Below are positions 26,500-34,765 of a stretch of DNA of 64,000 nt, piece after piece. A model generated the notes under the pieces. The model was not told the DNA's origin. It was given only the letters and a program-made list of their open reading frames with translations, and did no database searches. The position numbers and the translations under genes were made by a program. Within the stretch, counting starts at the first letter, position 1. Each line of letters opens with the position of its first letter. Source of the DNA: Palsa-513 sp050010595 (GTDB lineage Bacteria > Actinomycetota > Thermoleophilia > Solirubrobacterales > Solirubrobacteraceae); the NCBI GenBank assembly GCA_050010595.1, contig JBEKKS010000007.1, positions 1 through 64,000 of the forward strand, in the 5' to 3' direction.

Positions 26500-29400
26500 A
26501 TGAGCACCTTTGTGATCTTCTGCCTGCTCGGGCTCACCTCAGGCGCGCTGACTGGCCTGCTCGCGCTCGGGGTAGTCATCACCTACCGAGCCACAAAGGT
26601 CGTGAACTTTGCGTCCACGGCGATGGGAGCGATCAGCTCGTATATCTGTTACGAGCTGATTGCGCACGGAACGCCGGGCTGGGCCGGCCTGGTCGTCGGG
26701 ATTGCCGCAGGCGCGCTGCTGGGTGCGTTCACCCACTTTGTTCTGCTTCTCGTCAGGCGGTCCTCGGTGCTGGTGAAGTTCATCGTGACCTTGGGTCTGT
26801 TCAGCGGCGCCGAATCGGCGACCTTGCTGTTCTGGGGTGCGGACACGACTAGCCCCGCGAGCTTGTTGCCGACGACGCCGGTCCACATTGGTTCACTCGA
26901 CATCGGTGTCGATCGGTTCATCTTGCTGGGAGCGGCGCTCGTTCTTGCGGGTGCGTTGTCCTACGTGTACCGCAAGACGCTGTTCGGGCTGGCCACGTCG
27001 GCCGTAGCGGATAGCCCGCTTTTCACCGCAAGCTCGGGCTGGTCGACCGCCGCGATCCAGTTGACGAACTTTGTCGGAGGCGGGGCATTGACGGCTGCGG
27101 CGATGATCTTTCTGACGCCGCTCATCGGCCTCAACGGAGAGACGCTGTCCTTGCTGATCCTGCCGGCGCTCGCGGCCGCACTGGCCGGACAGTTCGCATC
27201 GTTCCCGTGGACGATGGTCGCGGCGCTGCTCATCGGAGTTGCCGAAAGCCTGCTCTCTCTATACAGCGCCAACATAGGCAGCTTCTTCGGAGTGAGCGCG
27301 TTGTCGATCAGCTCCCTGCCGACGGTCGTGCCCGTGGTGGTCATCATCGTGCTGACCCTCGCACGGGGCACCTCTCGTCTGCGGCGTGGGGAGGAGCAAC
27401 CGTGGCTGCCGCGGCCCGGTGACGGGAAGGTCCCCCTTCTGCCGTTGGGTTTGGCCGTGATTGCGGCGATCGTGTTCCTGCTCTCTGGACCATCCGTCGG
27501 GTGGGCCGATGCGCTCATCGCGACGGCGGCGGGCGGCATGCTGGTCCTGTCGATCGTGCTCGTCACCGGAATCGGCGGACAGTTCTCGCTCTGCCAGTAT
27601 GCGCTTGCGGGGTTCGGCGGCTGGGCCGCGGCCCGGTTCTCCGCCGGACACGGCGTAGGCTTCGTGCCGGCGCTGCTGATCGGCACGGTGGCCGCGATGC
27701 TGCTGGCACTCGTAGTTGCGCAGGCCGCGATGCGAGCTCGGGGGATGGTCCTCGCGGTAGCCACATTAGGCGTCGCGCTTCTTCTCAACGCGGTGATCTT
27801 CACCAACTCCTCGTTGACCGGCGGCCCCCTTGGCCTGACCATTCCGACGCCAAGTCTGTTCGGACTTAGCCTTGATCCGCTCGGTGATCCGCCGCGTTAT
27901 GCGGCATTCGGCTTGGCGCTTCTGTTACTGGCCGGGATCGTGGTAGCCAACGTGAGGCGAGGGCGTACCGGGCGCCGAATGTTGGCGGTACGTAGCGATG
28001 AGCGTTCGGCGGCAGCCCTGGGAATTGGCGTGCGCAGCGTGAAGACTTACGCGTTCATGCTGGGAGGTGCGGTTGCCGGTCTCGCCGGTGTCTATCTCAC
28101 CTTCCAGTTTCCTACCACCGACTTCACGCAGTACGACACCGTGTCATCGGTCACGCTCGTGCAGTTCGCGGTGCTGGGCGGCCTTGGCTGGGTCGGTGCG
28201 TCGGTGGCCGGAGGTATCGGTACCACTGGCGCCCTGCTTCCCTATCTCGTGATTGCCGCCTCGGGCGATGCGAGCTCGATCAACACTTGGTTTGCTTTGG
28301 TGGCTGGATTCGTCCTCCCGTTCGTGCTTCGTCAAAGCCCGGACGGGATCGCGTCGGTTATTGCGATCGGCTTCAACAGGCCGGAATCCGAGGAGGAGCG
28401 ACAGCGATTGCACATCGCCCGCCCTGCATGGCGTCTGGCCGGGATGCTCGAGCTACTAACCGCAGGATGCTTCATTCTCGCCGCGGTAGTCCGAACGCTC
28501 GGGGTGATCGGCGCCGCGACCGGGGTGGTTGTGACATCCGCGCTGCTAATCCGCGAGCTGAGCGCCGGCAGGTCACGCGACGCCGCCGGCGCCGGATCGT
28601 TGCGTCGCCAAGCGCTGGTCCCAGTGTTTGTGATCGCCGCATGTGTCGTGATGGGCGTCCTCGCGAAATGGGGCGGATGGCTGCCCGTGTTCCTCGTGGG
28701 ACAGATCCTCAGCGCGGTCATGGCGAGGCGCGGAACTGCTCGGCTCAGCAGGCGATTCATGGACCGGCTGCGTTTCCCCCGCGAACGGGAACGGGAACGC
28801 GAACGCGATCCGGCACCTGTTCCTCGCCGCGAGCCGCTGTCACTCGAAGTTCGCGGGCTCAGTGTGCGTTTCGGCGGCGTGGTCGCTCTCGACGGGCTCG
28901 ACCTCGTTGTGCGGCCCGGCGAGATCGTTGGCCTGATCGGGCCCAATGGTGCTGGCAAGACGACAGCGCTGGATGCGATCACAGGGTTCACCCGTCCATC
29001 TGCGGGCGAGGTTCGCGTCGGGGGACGGCTCACGACGCACTGGTCTCCCGAGAAGCTCGCTCGCGCCGGCGTGATTCGGTCTTGGCAGGCGGTCGGTCTG
29101 TTCGACGCCATGACCGTGGAGGAGAACCTACTGGTCGCCGCCGAGGCCCACAGCCCGGTGCACTATCTCTCCGACCTGGTGCATCCCGGCGTGCCACGTC
29201 GTACGGAGGCCGTCGACGTCGTCGTCAGGGAGTTCCAGCTGGAGCCGTGGCTTGCACATCGACGTTCCGAGCTGCCGCAGGGAATTGCGCGGCTGGTAGC
29301 GATCGGGCGCGCGATCTGTGCCAACCCGTCCTTGCTGCTCCTGGACGAGCCGACCGCCGGTCTCGATGCAGTGGAGGCGAGCGAGATATTCCGAACGGTT

Positions 29401-29622
29401 CGGCGCGTCGCTCAGCGCACGGGGATAGGGATTCTGGTGGTCGAGCATGACGTTCCTCTGATGCTGGGCCTGTGCGAGAGGCTCGTGGTCCTCGATTTCG
29501 GCCGCAAGATCGCCGACGGGCCGTCGCAGGTGGTCAGCGAGGACGCCAGAGTGGTGTCCGCCTACCTGGGTGTCGGTTCCGAGCTGCCACCTCAGGGCCG
29601 GACGGCGAGGCTCGCGACGTGA
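26500..29622 (+). CDS. Fused LivH-LivM permease / LivG ATPase
   Basis: A 1040-aa protein combining three subunits usually separate. Residues 1-290 are a LivH-type permease (LLALGVVITYRATKVVNF). About 310-640 is LivM-type (LVTGIGGQFSLCQYALAG, VRSDERSAAALGIG). About 650-750 holds extra hydrophobic segments. A linker with alternating Arg-Glu at about 761-772 follows. From 780 on is a LivG-type ATPase with Walker A GPNGAGKT (about 813) and Walker B LLLLDEPTAGLD (about 945). The signature motif is unusual, LPQGIARLVAIGRA, where LSxGQ is expected. GGAGGCG precedes ATG 26500. GTGA overlap with LivF. Confidence 0.92.
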   Translation: MSTFVIFCLLGLTSGALTGLLALGVVITYRATKVVNFASTAMGAISSYICYELIAHGTPGWAGLVVGIAAGALLGAFTHFVLLLVRRSSVLVKFIVTLGLFSGAESATLLFWGADTTSPASLLPTTPVHIGSLDIGVDRFILLGAALVLAGALSYVYRKTLFGLATSAVADSPLFTASSGWSTAAIQLTNFVGGGALTAAAMIFLTPLIGLNGETLSLLILPALAAALAGQFASFPWTMVAALLIGVAESLLSLYSANIGSFFGVSALSISSLPTVVPVVVIIVLTLARGTSRLRRGEEQPWLPRPGDGKVPLLPLGLAVIAAIVFLLSGPSVGWADALIATAAGGMLVLSIVLVTGIGGQFSLCQYALAGFGGWAAARFSAGHGVGFVPALLIGTVAAMLLALVVAQAAMRARGMVLAVATLGVALLLNAVIFTNSSLTGGPLGLTIPTPSLFGLSLDPLGDPPRYAAFGLALLLLAGIVVANVRRGRTGRRMLAVRSDERSAAALGIGVRSVKTYAFMLGGAVAGLAGVYLTFQFPTTDFTQYDTVSSVTLVQFAVLGGLGWVGASVAGGIGTTGALLPYLVIAASGDASSINTWFALVAGFVLPFVLRQSPDGIASVIAIGFNRPESEEERQRLHIARPAWRLAGMLELLTAGCFILAAVVRTLGVIGAATGVVVTSALLIRELSAGRSRDAAGAGSLRRQALVPVFVIAACVVMGVLAKWGGWLPVFLVGQILSAVMARRGTARLSRRFMDRLRFPRERERERERDPAPVPRREPLSLEVRGLSVRFGGVVALDGLDLVVRPGEIVGLIGPNGAGKTTALDAITGFTRPSAGEVRVGGRLTTHWSPEKLARAGVIRSWQAVGLFDAMTVEENLLVAAEAHSPVHYLSDLVHPGVPRRTEAVDVVVREFQLEPWLAHRRSELPQGIARLVAIGRAICANPSLLLLDEPTAGLDAVEASEIFRTVRRVAQRTGIGILVVEHDVPLMLGLCERLVVLDFGRKIADGPSQVVSEDARVVSAYLGVGSELPPQGRTARLAT

Positions 29623-30398
29623 CCGCCATCCTCGAGACCGTTGACCTCCAGGCCGGATATGGGCGGGCTGGATACGGGCGCGACACGGTCGTCGTCCGCG
29701 ACCTCTGCCTGACCGTTGAGGCTGGAGAGATCGTGGCCCTACTCGGACCAAATGGCGCCGGAAAGACCACCACCTTGATGACGCTTGCGGGCGAGCTCGA
29801 CGCGCTGGGAGGGGAGATCCTCTTCGACGGTCAGTCGGCCACTGCCCTACCTCTATACAAGCGCGCACGTGCTGGGATGGGACTGGTCACAGAGCGCCGA
29901 TCGGTCTTCACCGAGCTGACAGTCGCGGAGAATCTTCGTGTCAGCCGCTGCAGCGAGAGCAGGGCATTGGACATGTTCCCGGAGCTTCGCGACCACCTCA
30001 ACCGCTCCGCCGGGCTGCTGTCCGGCGGGCAACAACAGATCCTCGCCCTCGCTCGAGCTCTGACACGAGGGGAGCCTCGGCTGCTTCTGATCGACGAGCT
30101 GTCACTGGGCCTCGCCCCGCAGGTCGTGGACCGCCTGCTTCAGGTTGTGACAGACGCCAAGACCCGAGGTGTCGGGGTGCTCGTCGTCGAGCAGCACATA
30201 CACAAGGCGCTGGCGATCGCAGACCGGATCTACGTCATGCGTCGCGGGCGAATTGAGCTGAGCGGTCCAGCGCAGCAGTTCGCCAAGGACACCGACGCTA
30301 TCAAGAAGTCATACCTCACATCTGACGTCGTGACGCTTTCGGACGCGGAAGTGCCGAATATTGACACGCACAATGGTCGGGCGGCTGATCTCAAATGA
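29619..30398 (+). CDS. livF: LivF-type ABC ATPase
   Basis: A 259-aa ATPase pairing with the LivG part of the fusion. It has Walker A GPNGAGKTT, a standard signature LLSGGQQQILALARAL, and Walker B LLLIDELSLGLAP. GTG at 29619 overlaps the fusion stop and is chosen because sequence upstream is not ABC-like. A short YGRAGYGR repeat follows the N-terminal strand. The C-terminus is about 20 residues longer than typical LivF. ATGA overlap with the GST gene. Confidence 0.9.
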   Translation: MTAILETVDLQAGYGRAGYGRDTVVVRDLCLTVEAGEIVALLGPNGAGKTTTLMTLAGELDALGGEILFDGQSATALPLYKRARAGMGLVTERRSVFTELTVAENLRVSRCSESRALDMFPELRDHLNRSAGLLSGGQQQILALARALTRGEPRLLLIDELSLGLAPQVVDRLLQVVTDAKTRGVGVLVVEQHIHKALAIADRIYVMRRGRIELSGPAQQFAKDTDAIKKSYLTSDVVTLSDAEVPNIDTHNGRAADLK

Positions 30399-31129
30399 CC
30401 AGACTCGCAGGAACGTCTGACGAGGTCGCTACAGCCGCTGAAGATTACTGCCTCTACTGGCACCCGGGAACGTGCGCTCGCGTCACGTTGACGGCGCTCG
30501 AAGAGATCAACGAGCCCTTTCGAGCCGTCGTTCCGCACCTGTTTGGTGACGCGAAGAAGGAATATTTGCGACTCAGCCCCAAAGGGAAGGTGCCTACGTT
30601 GGTCGCCCGCGGCCAAGTAATCACCGAGACCCCGGCGATCATCACTTACTTACACCAGCGCCACCCAGGAGCGCGGCTACTGCCTGCGGACCGGGAGTTC
30701 GAGGCGCTCGAGCTGATGTCATGGTTTGCCGCCGGGGTACACCGCAACATCACCTTGCTTCGGTTCCCGCGGAATTTCTGCTCCGTGCCAGAGGCGTTCG
30801 AATCGATCCGTGACACGGCGCGTCGCGCGCTGCAACAGTCCTTCTCGATTCTTGAAGCCCGGCTTGCGGATCGTGACTGGCTGCTCGAGCAATGGAGCAT
30901 CGTCGATGCCTACATGTTGTGGCTGTGGTTTCGGGCAACGGGCTCGGGACTTGATGGTCGCGAGTTCGGACGCTGCCAAGACCACGCCGCACGGTGTGAG
31001 CAGCGCTCGACGGTCGCGAGGGTTCTCGACCTCGAGGAGCGCCTGTATCCACAGCTCGTAGTCGAGGGGCTGATTCCCGAAGGTCTTCCCGAGTACCAGG
31101 TCGGGCGGTCGCCGAAGTTCGCCAGTTGA
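30395..31129 (+). CDS. Glutathione S-transferase-like protein
   Basis: A 244-aa GST-fold protein: thioredoxin-like N-terminal domain (CLYWHPGTCARVTLTALEE, KGKVPTLV with cis-Pro, ITETPAIITYL) and an all-helical C-terminal domain. Actinobacteria rarely make glutathione, so the thiol may be another one or the protein may act as an isomerase for ring-cleavage products. ATG overlaps the LivF stop, so it is in the importer operon. Residue Ser/Cys identity at the catalytic position is ambiguous (PGTCAR). Confidence 0.85.
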   Translation: MTRLAGTSDEVATAAEDYCLYWHPGTCARVTLTALEEINEPFRAVVPHLFGDAKKEYLRLSPKGKVPTLVARGQVITETPAIITYLHQRHPGARLLPADREFEALELMSWFAAGVHRNITLLRFPRNFCSVPEAFESIRDTARRALQQSFSILEARLADRDWLLEQWSIVDAYMLWLWFRATGSGLDGREFGRCQDHAARCEQRSTVARVLDLEERLYPQLVVEGLIPEGLPEYQVGRSPKFAS

Positions 31130-31249
31130 GCAGTGCCACCTCACCGTGCGTCGAGCGCCCGGTGAGGTGGACACCGGCAGGGGAGCTACGAGAGGAGCCG
31201 GCGAACGGTTTATGCGGTCCACGACGGCCGGCACTGGACGGGCACGCCG

Positions 31250-31451
31250 TCGGTGATCCTCAGCTGATCCCAGCCTCGAGCCGTCACAAGGGGACGCCGA
31301 TGAGACCCCCGCCAGACTGCGTGTTCCGCTCGGCGTCGACGCCTATCGCGACGTCCGTGCGTCCTATCTGCGCCGACTGGAGGAACATGATGCCCAGCGT
31401 TTGCGAGCCTTGTCGGTCGCGAACGATGGGCGCGAGACGCGGCCAGCATGA
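31250..31451 (+). pseudogene. Remnant of an SDR 3' end
   Basis: In the 409-bp gap before the Rieske gene, the frame ending with TGA at 31449 reads DETPARLRVPLGVDAYRDVR and on to LRRLEEHDAQ. This is like the C-terminal tail of SDRs that end in PLRLPLG-type sequence. Slightly upstream, in another frame, GDPQLI (from about 31253) matches the preceding SDR segment, implying a frameshift. No start or cofactor domain remains. The rest of the gap (31130-31249) shows nothing I can assign. Confidence 0.45.
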
Positions 31452-31466
31452 AGTGTAAACTACTGC

Positions 31467-31495
31467 TTGACGCCCGTACGACGACACGGTACGGT
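31467..31495 (+). promoter_or_regulatory. Promoter with 23-bp operator, Rieske gene
   Basis: TTGACG (31467-31472), 17 bp, TACGGT (31490-31495). The inverted repeat CCGTAC...GTACGG fills the spacer and the -10 (operator 31473-31495). Confidence 0.7.
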
Positions 31496-31538
31496 GGGCG
31501 CGAGGCGTGAGTGCTCGACATCGAGTTCCGGAGGGTCT

Positions 31539-31949
31539 GTGACCGATACTGGTAGCAACGGCAATGCGCGCAGCGACGGTACGCGCGCGCGCGTGCACGT
31601 CGGCGGCGAGAGCGAGCTTTCTGACGGCGAGCGGTGGCTTGTCCAGGCTGGCGGCACGACGATCGGCGTGTTCCGCGTCGGAGACTCGTGGATCGCGTAC
31701 GAGAACATCTGCCCCCACTCCGGAGGCCCCGTCTGCGAAGGCTTCGTCAGGGCGGCGATCAAGGCAGTCGTCGACGACGGTGGCCGGATGCTGACCGAGA
31801 CCACTGATGAGACGCAGCTGCGACTCTCCTGTCCGTGGCACGGCTGGGATTTCGACCTGCGCACGGGCGTGGCGATCGGCGATCCGCAGAGACGTCTGCG
31901 TCCAGTCGCTGTGGAGGTGGACGATGGAGACGTCTACGTCGTCGTCTAG
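31539..31949 (+). CDS. Rieske-type [2Fe-2S] ferredoxin
   Basis: A 136-aa Rieske protein with both cluster motifs: CPHSGG (Cys-x-His) and CPWHGWDFDL (Cys-x-x-His). Between them is an insertion of about 40 residues including TETTDETQL. It likely donates electrons to an oxygenase or serves in a reductase complex; no Rieske oxygenase alpha subunit is in the window. GTG 31539 with GGAGGG just upstream is preferred over the longer reading. The next gene starts inside its last codons. Confidence 0.9.
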   Translation: MTDTGSNGNARSDGTRARVHVGGESELSDGERWLVQAGGTTIGVFRVGDSWIAYENICPHSGGPVCEGFVRAAIKAVVDDGGRMLTETTDETQLRLSCPWHGWDFDLRTGVAIGDPQRRLRPVAVEVDDGDVYVVV

Positions 31950-32277
31950 CGACGACCCGTTTGCCGAGATCCTCGAAGCTGCGGCGGCGCTGCGGAGCGC
32001 TCGTGCAGCCGGTGACGCGCCGGCGGTCGAAGTCGCCTTCGGACGCATCGCCGAGGCGACCATTCGCGCCTTTGCCGCCTCCGCGCGCGAGCACGAGCGC
32101 TCGCCATTGCCCGAGAGCTCGAAGCTCACTGCGACCGACGTTGCCGTGACCTGCAGCTACTTGCTAGCGGCCGCAGACCTGGAGGTCTTCGAGCTCGCAT
32201 TGTGGCGCTCGTGGGTCGGACGTGGTAGCCAGGCACAGCTCTCGCCTACGCAGATGGCTCCGGGCGAGCTGGGGTGA
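31924..32277 (+). CDS. Unidentified 117-aa protein translationally linked to Rieske
   Basis: I do not recognise this protein. ATG 31924 lies 26 bp inside the Rieske gene, pointing to coupled translation. It is Ala-rich and predicted helical (residues 10-60), with a conserved-looking TATDVAVTCSYLLAAADLEVFEL near the middle (shown in parts: TDVAVTCSYLLAAA, LEVFEL) and WRSWVGRG toward the end. No signal peptide or membrane segment. It could be a small subunit of the Rieske partner enzyme; this rests only on gene position. Confidence 0.6.
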   Translation: METSTSSSSDDPFAEILEAAAALRSARAAGDAPAVEVAFGRIAEATIRAFAASAREHERSPLPESSKLTATDVAVTCSYLLAAADLEVFELALWRSWVGRGSQAQLSPTQMAPGELG

Positions 32278-32300
32278 ACCAGCGCAGTGTCGCATGGAGC

Positions 32301-32329
32301 TTGACGGTCGTATGACTACACGATACGGT
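32301..32329 (+). promoter_or_regulatory. Promoter with 23-bp operator, amidohydrolase operon
   Basis: TTGACG (32301-32306), 17 bp, TACGGT (32324-32329). CGTAT...ATACG inverted repeat in the same register as at 31473-31495. It drives the amidohydrolase-CoA transferase-aldehyde dehydrogenase operon. Confidence 0.7.
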
Positions 32330-32424
32330 GAGCGTAAGCCATCGAACCGCTCTCGCGCGCTGCTAGCCCGTCGCGTGGCCGGCTTCGAGCGCGCAGCCGC
32401 CGAGCAACTAGGAATGGAGCATTC

Positions 32425-33648
32425 GTGACTGATACAGCGGCTGCACAGGTGGTCGGAGCCGGCGGCAGCATATCCGGCGATCGCTTCCTGCTCAACGCGC
32501 GCCAGCAAGCCGACGAACGGCGCTACAACGAATTCCCGATCGTCGATCTGGATGCGCACCATTTCGAGGATCAGTGCTGGGACCAGATCGTTCCGTACAT
32601 CGACCCTGGGCCCGTGCGCGAATGGGCTGAGCTGCTCGTCAATCGCGAGGGCGCAGCGGCCGGCACAGGACTGATCCCCGGACCGGTCGGCAACCAGAGC
32701 CTCGGCGGTCGCATCCAGCACCCGTCTGGGCCTGTCGATCCGGAGTCCGCCGCCCACGCCGAGGTCCAGCGGCTGATCTACGCGATGGACATGATTGGCA
32801 TCGACTACTCGATCATGTTCCCGACGCCGATGCTCGCCCTCGGCCTGCACCCGAACATTGAGGTCGAGGTCAAGCTGAGCCGCGGCTACACCCAGTGGCT
32901 GCTCGACGAGGTTGTGCCGATCGACAGTCGGATCAAGCTGCTCGTCTACCTGCCGTTCAACGATCCCGAGGAGAGCCTGGCGGTCGTACGGCGGTTCGGT
33001 GACTCCCCCGCCGTCTGCGGATTCATGGTCACCGCTGCTCGCTTCCGGCCCGCGCATCACAACGTCTACGCCCCGCTCTACGCGGAGCTCCAGGAGCGCG
33101 GCCTGCCGCTCGCATTCCACGCCGCCTACAACTGGACCGAGCCCTCTTTCGTGCAGCTCGACAAGTTCATCGCGGTGCATGCACTCGGCTTCACGTTCAC
33201 GAACATGATCCACCTGACCAACATGGTCGTGAACGGGATCCCGGAGCGCTTCCCGGGTCTCAAGCTGATCTGGATCGAAAGTGGACTCGCGTGGGTTCCG
33301 TTCCTGATGCAGCGCCTCGACAACGAGTATGTGAAGCGCACCTCGGAGGCACCGCTGCTCAAGCGCCTGCCGAGCGAGTACATGAAGGACATGTTCTTCG
33401 CCACGCAACCGCTGGAGGCGGCAATTCGCCCCGAGCAGCTGCCGGTGCTGGAGGCGACGTTCGCGACGATCGATGCGGAGCGCACCGTGATGTATTCGTC
33501 GGACTATCCGCACTGGGACTGGGATGCGCCGTCGGTCATCTACGACCTGCCGTTCCTCAGCGAGGAGGCGAAGCGGACAATCCTCGGCGGCAACGCGATG
33601 CGCGTGCTCGGCATCGAGGATCAACGTCCGCCCGGTAGCTGGGCCTGA
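32425..33648 (+). CDS. Amidohydrolase-2 (ACMSD-like) metal-dependent hydrolase/decarboxylase
   Basis: A 407-aa TIM-barrel protein of the amidohydrolase-2 group, which includes aminocarboxymuconate-semialdehyde decarboxylase and various C-C hydrolases. Metal-site residues are visible in VDLDAHHFED, His in PLAFHAAYNW and the Asp of MYSSDYPHWDWD. Such proteins commonly decarboxylate or open aromatic-derived intermediates. GTG start at 32425; AGGA and GGAG sit upstream. First gene of a forward operon with two CoA-linked enzymes and an aldehyde dehydrogenase. Confidence 0.88.
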   Translation: MTDTAAAQVVGAGGSISGDRFLLNARQQADERRYNEFPIVDLDAHHFEDQCWDQIVPYIDPGPVREWAELLVNREGAAAGTGLIPGPVGNQSLGGRIQHPSGPVDPESAAHAEVQRLIYAMDMIGIDYSIMFPTPMLALGLHPNIEVEVKLSRGYTQWLLDEVVPIDSRIKLLVYLPFNDPEESLAVVRRFGDSPAVCGFMVTAARFRPAHHNVYAPLYAELQERGLPLAFHAAYNWTEPSFVQLDKFIAVHALGFTFTNMIHLTNMVVNGIPERFPGLKLIWIESGLAWVPFLMQRLDNEYVKRTSEAPLLKRLPSEYMKDMFFATQPLEAAIRPEQLPVLEATFATIDAERTVMYSSDYPHWDWDAPSVIYDLPFLSEEAKRTILGGNAMRVLGIEDQRPPGSWA

Positions 33649-33652
33649 CGCC

Positions 33653-34765
33653 GTGCCAGGACCACTTCGCGGGCTGCGCGTTGTCGAGCTGGCCGGACTC
33701 GGGCCGGTGTCCTTCTGCTGCATGCTGCTCGCGGACATGGGCGCGGAGATCCTCACGCTGCGCGCCCCGGCTGGTGCGGCTCGCGACCCCATGCTGCTCG
33801 AGCATGACCCGCTGCTGCGCGGGCGCACCGTGCTCGAGTGCGACCTCAAGCGCGATGGCGTCGTCGACTGCGTGCTCGAGGTCCTCGACGCCGCCGACAT
33901 CCTGCTCGAGGGCTATCGCCCCGGCGTCATGGAGCGCCTCGGCCTCGGACCCGACACGTGCCTGGCGCGACGACCAACGCTCGTCTATGGCCGCGTCACC
34001 GGCTGGGGGCAGAACGGCCCGCTTGCGACCGCTCCCGGGCACGACCCCAACTATCTCGCCCTCACGGGCGCGCTGGCGACCATCGGCTATCCCGACCGCC
34101 CGCCCGTGCTGCCGCTCAACCTCGTTGCAGATCTCTCCGGCGGCGCTCTTTTCCTACTCACCGGCGTACTCGCTGCGCTGGCTCACGTGCGCGCCGGCGG
34201 CGAAGGCCAGGTCGTCGACGCGGCGATGATCGACGGCGTCGCATCGCTCATGAGCTGGGTTTACGCCGCCCACGAAGAGGGCGTCTGGCAGACACGCCGT
34301 AGCGCGAACCTGATGGACGGCGGTTGCCCGTTCAGCTCGGTCTACGAGACCGCCGATGGGCGCTACGTCGCCGTGGCGGCGGTCGAGCCACAGTTTTACG
34401 CGGCATTGCTAGACGGGCTCGGCCTCGAGCAAGCGACGCTGCCCCCGCGCGAGGATCGCGCTCGCTGGCCCGAGCTGCGGACGGCGATCGCGGCAGCATT
34501 CAGCACCCGCACGCGGCAGGAGTGGAGTGACCTGCTGGAAGGCACTCCCGCGTGCGTCTCGCCGGTGCTCGAGCTCGATGAGGTGGCCGAGCACCCGCAG
34601 ATCGTGGCGCGGCAGGCGCTCTCCGGTGCCAGTCAAGGGCCGGTTGCCGCTCCGCGATTCAGCCGCACGCCAAGCGCAGTAGCTGCCGCCGAGCGTGGCT
34701 CGCCTGCGGCGCTCCTGGAGAGCTGGGGCGTCGCTCCGCGAACGATCAAGGAGCTCAGCGTATGA
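33653..34765 (+). CDS. Alpha-methylacyl-CoA racemase-like protein (CaiB/BaiF family)
   Basis: A 370-aa family III CoA-transferase-fold protein. Residues corresponding to the racemase acid/base pairs are present: His-Asp in APGHDPNYLALTG, Asp in LVADLSGGAL and Glu in VYETADGRYVAV. This points to alpha-methylacyl-CoA racemase rather than a CoA transferase, and so to a 2-methyl-branched acyl-CoA in the pathway (inference). GTG 33653 was chosen as it opens directly into RGLRVVELAG; it follows the amidohydrolase stop by 4 nt. Confidence 0.87.
   Translation: MPGPLRGLRVVELAGLGPVSFCCMLLADMGAEILTLRAPAGAARDPMLLEHDPLLRGRTVLECDLKRDGVVDCVLEVLDAADILLEGYRPGVMERLGLGPDTCLARRPTLVYGRVTGWGQNGPLATAPGHDPNYLALTGALATIGYPDRPPVLPLNLVADLSGGALFLLTGVLAALAHVRAGGEGQVVDAAMIDGVASLMSWVYAAHEEGVWQTRRSANLMDGGCPFSSVYETADGRYVAVAAVEPQFYAALLDGLGLEQATLPPREDRARWPELRTAIAAAFSTRTRQEWSDLLEGTPACVSPVLELDEVAEHPQIVARQALSGASQGPVAAPRFSRTPSAVAAAERGSPAALLESWGVAPRTIKELSV

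Noticed and set aside
28780..28815. Short tandem DNA repeat as a slippage hotspot or CRISPR-like element
   Set aside because: It is the coding sequence for an Arg-Glu linker within the transporter fusion; too short and in frame.
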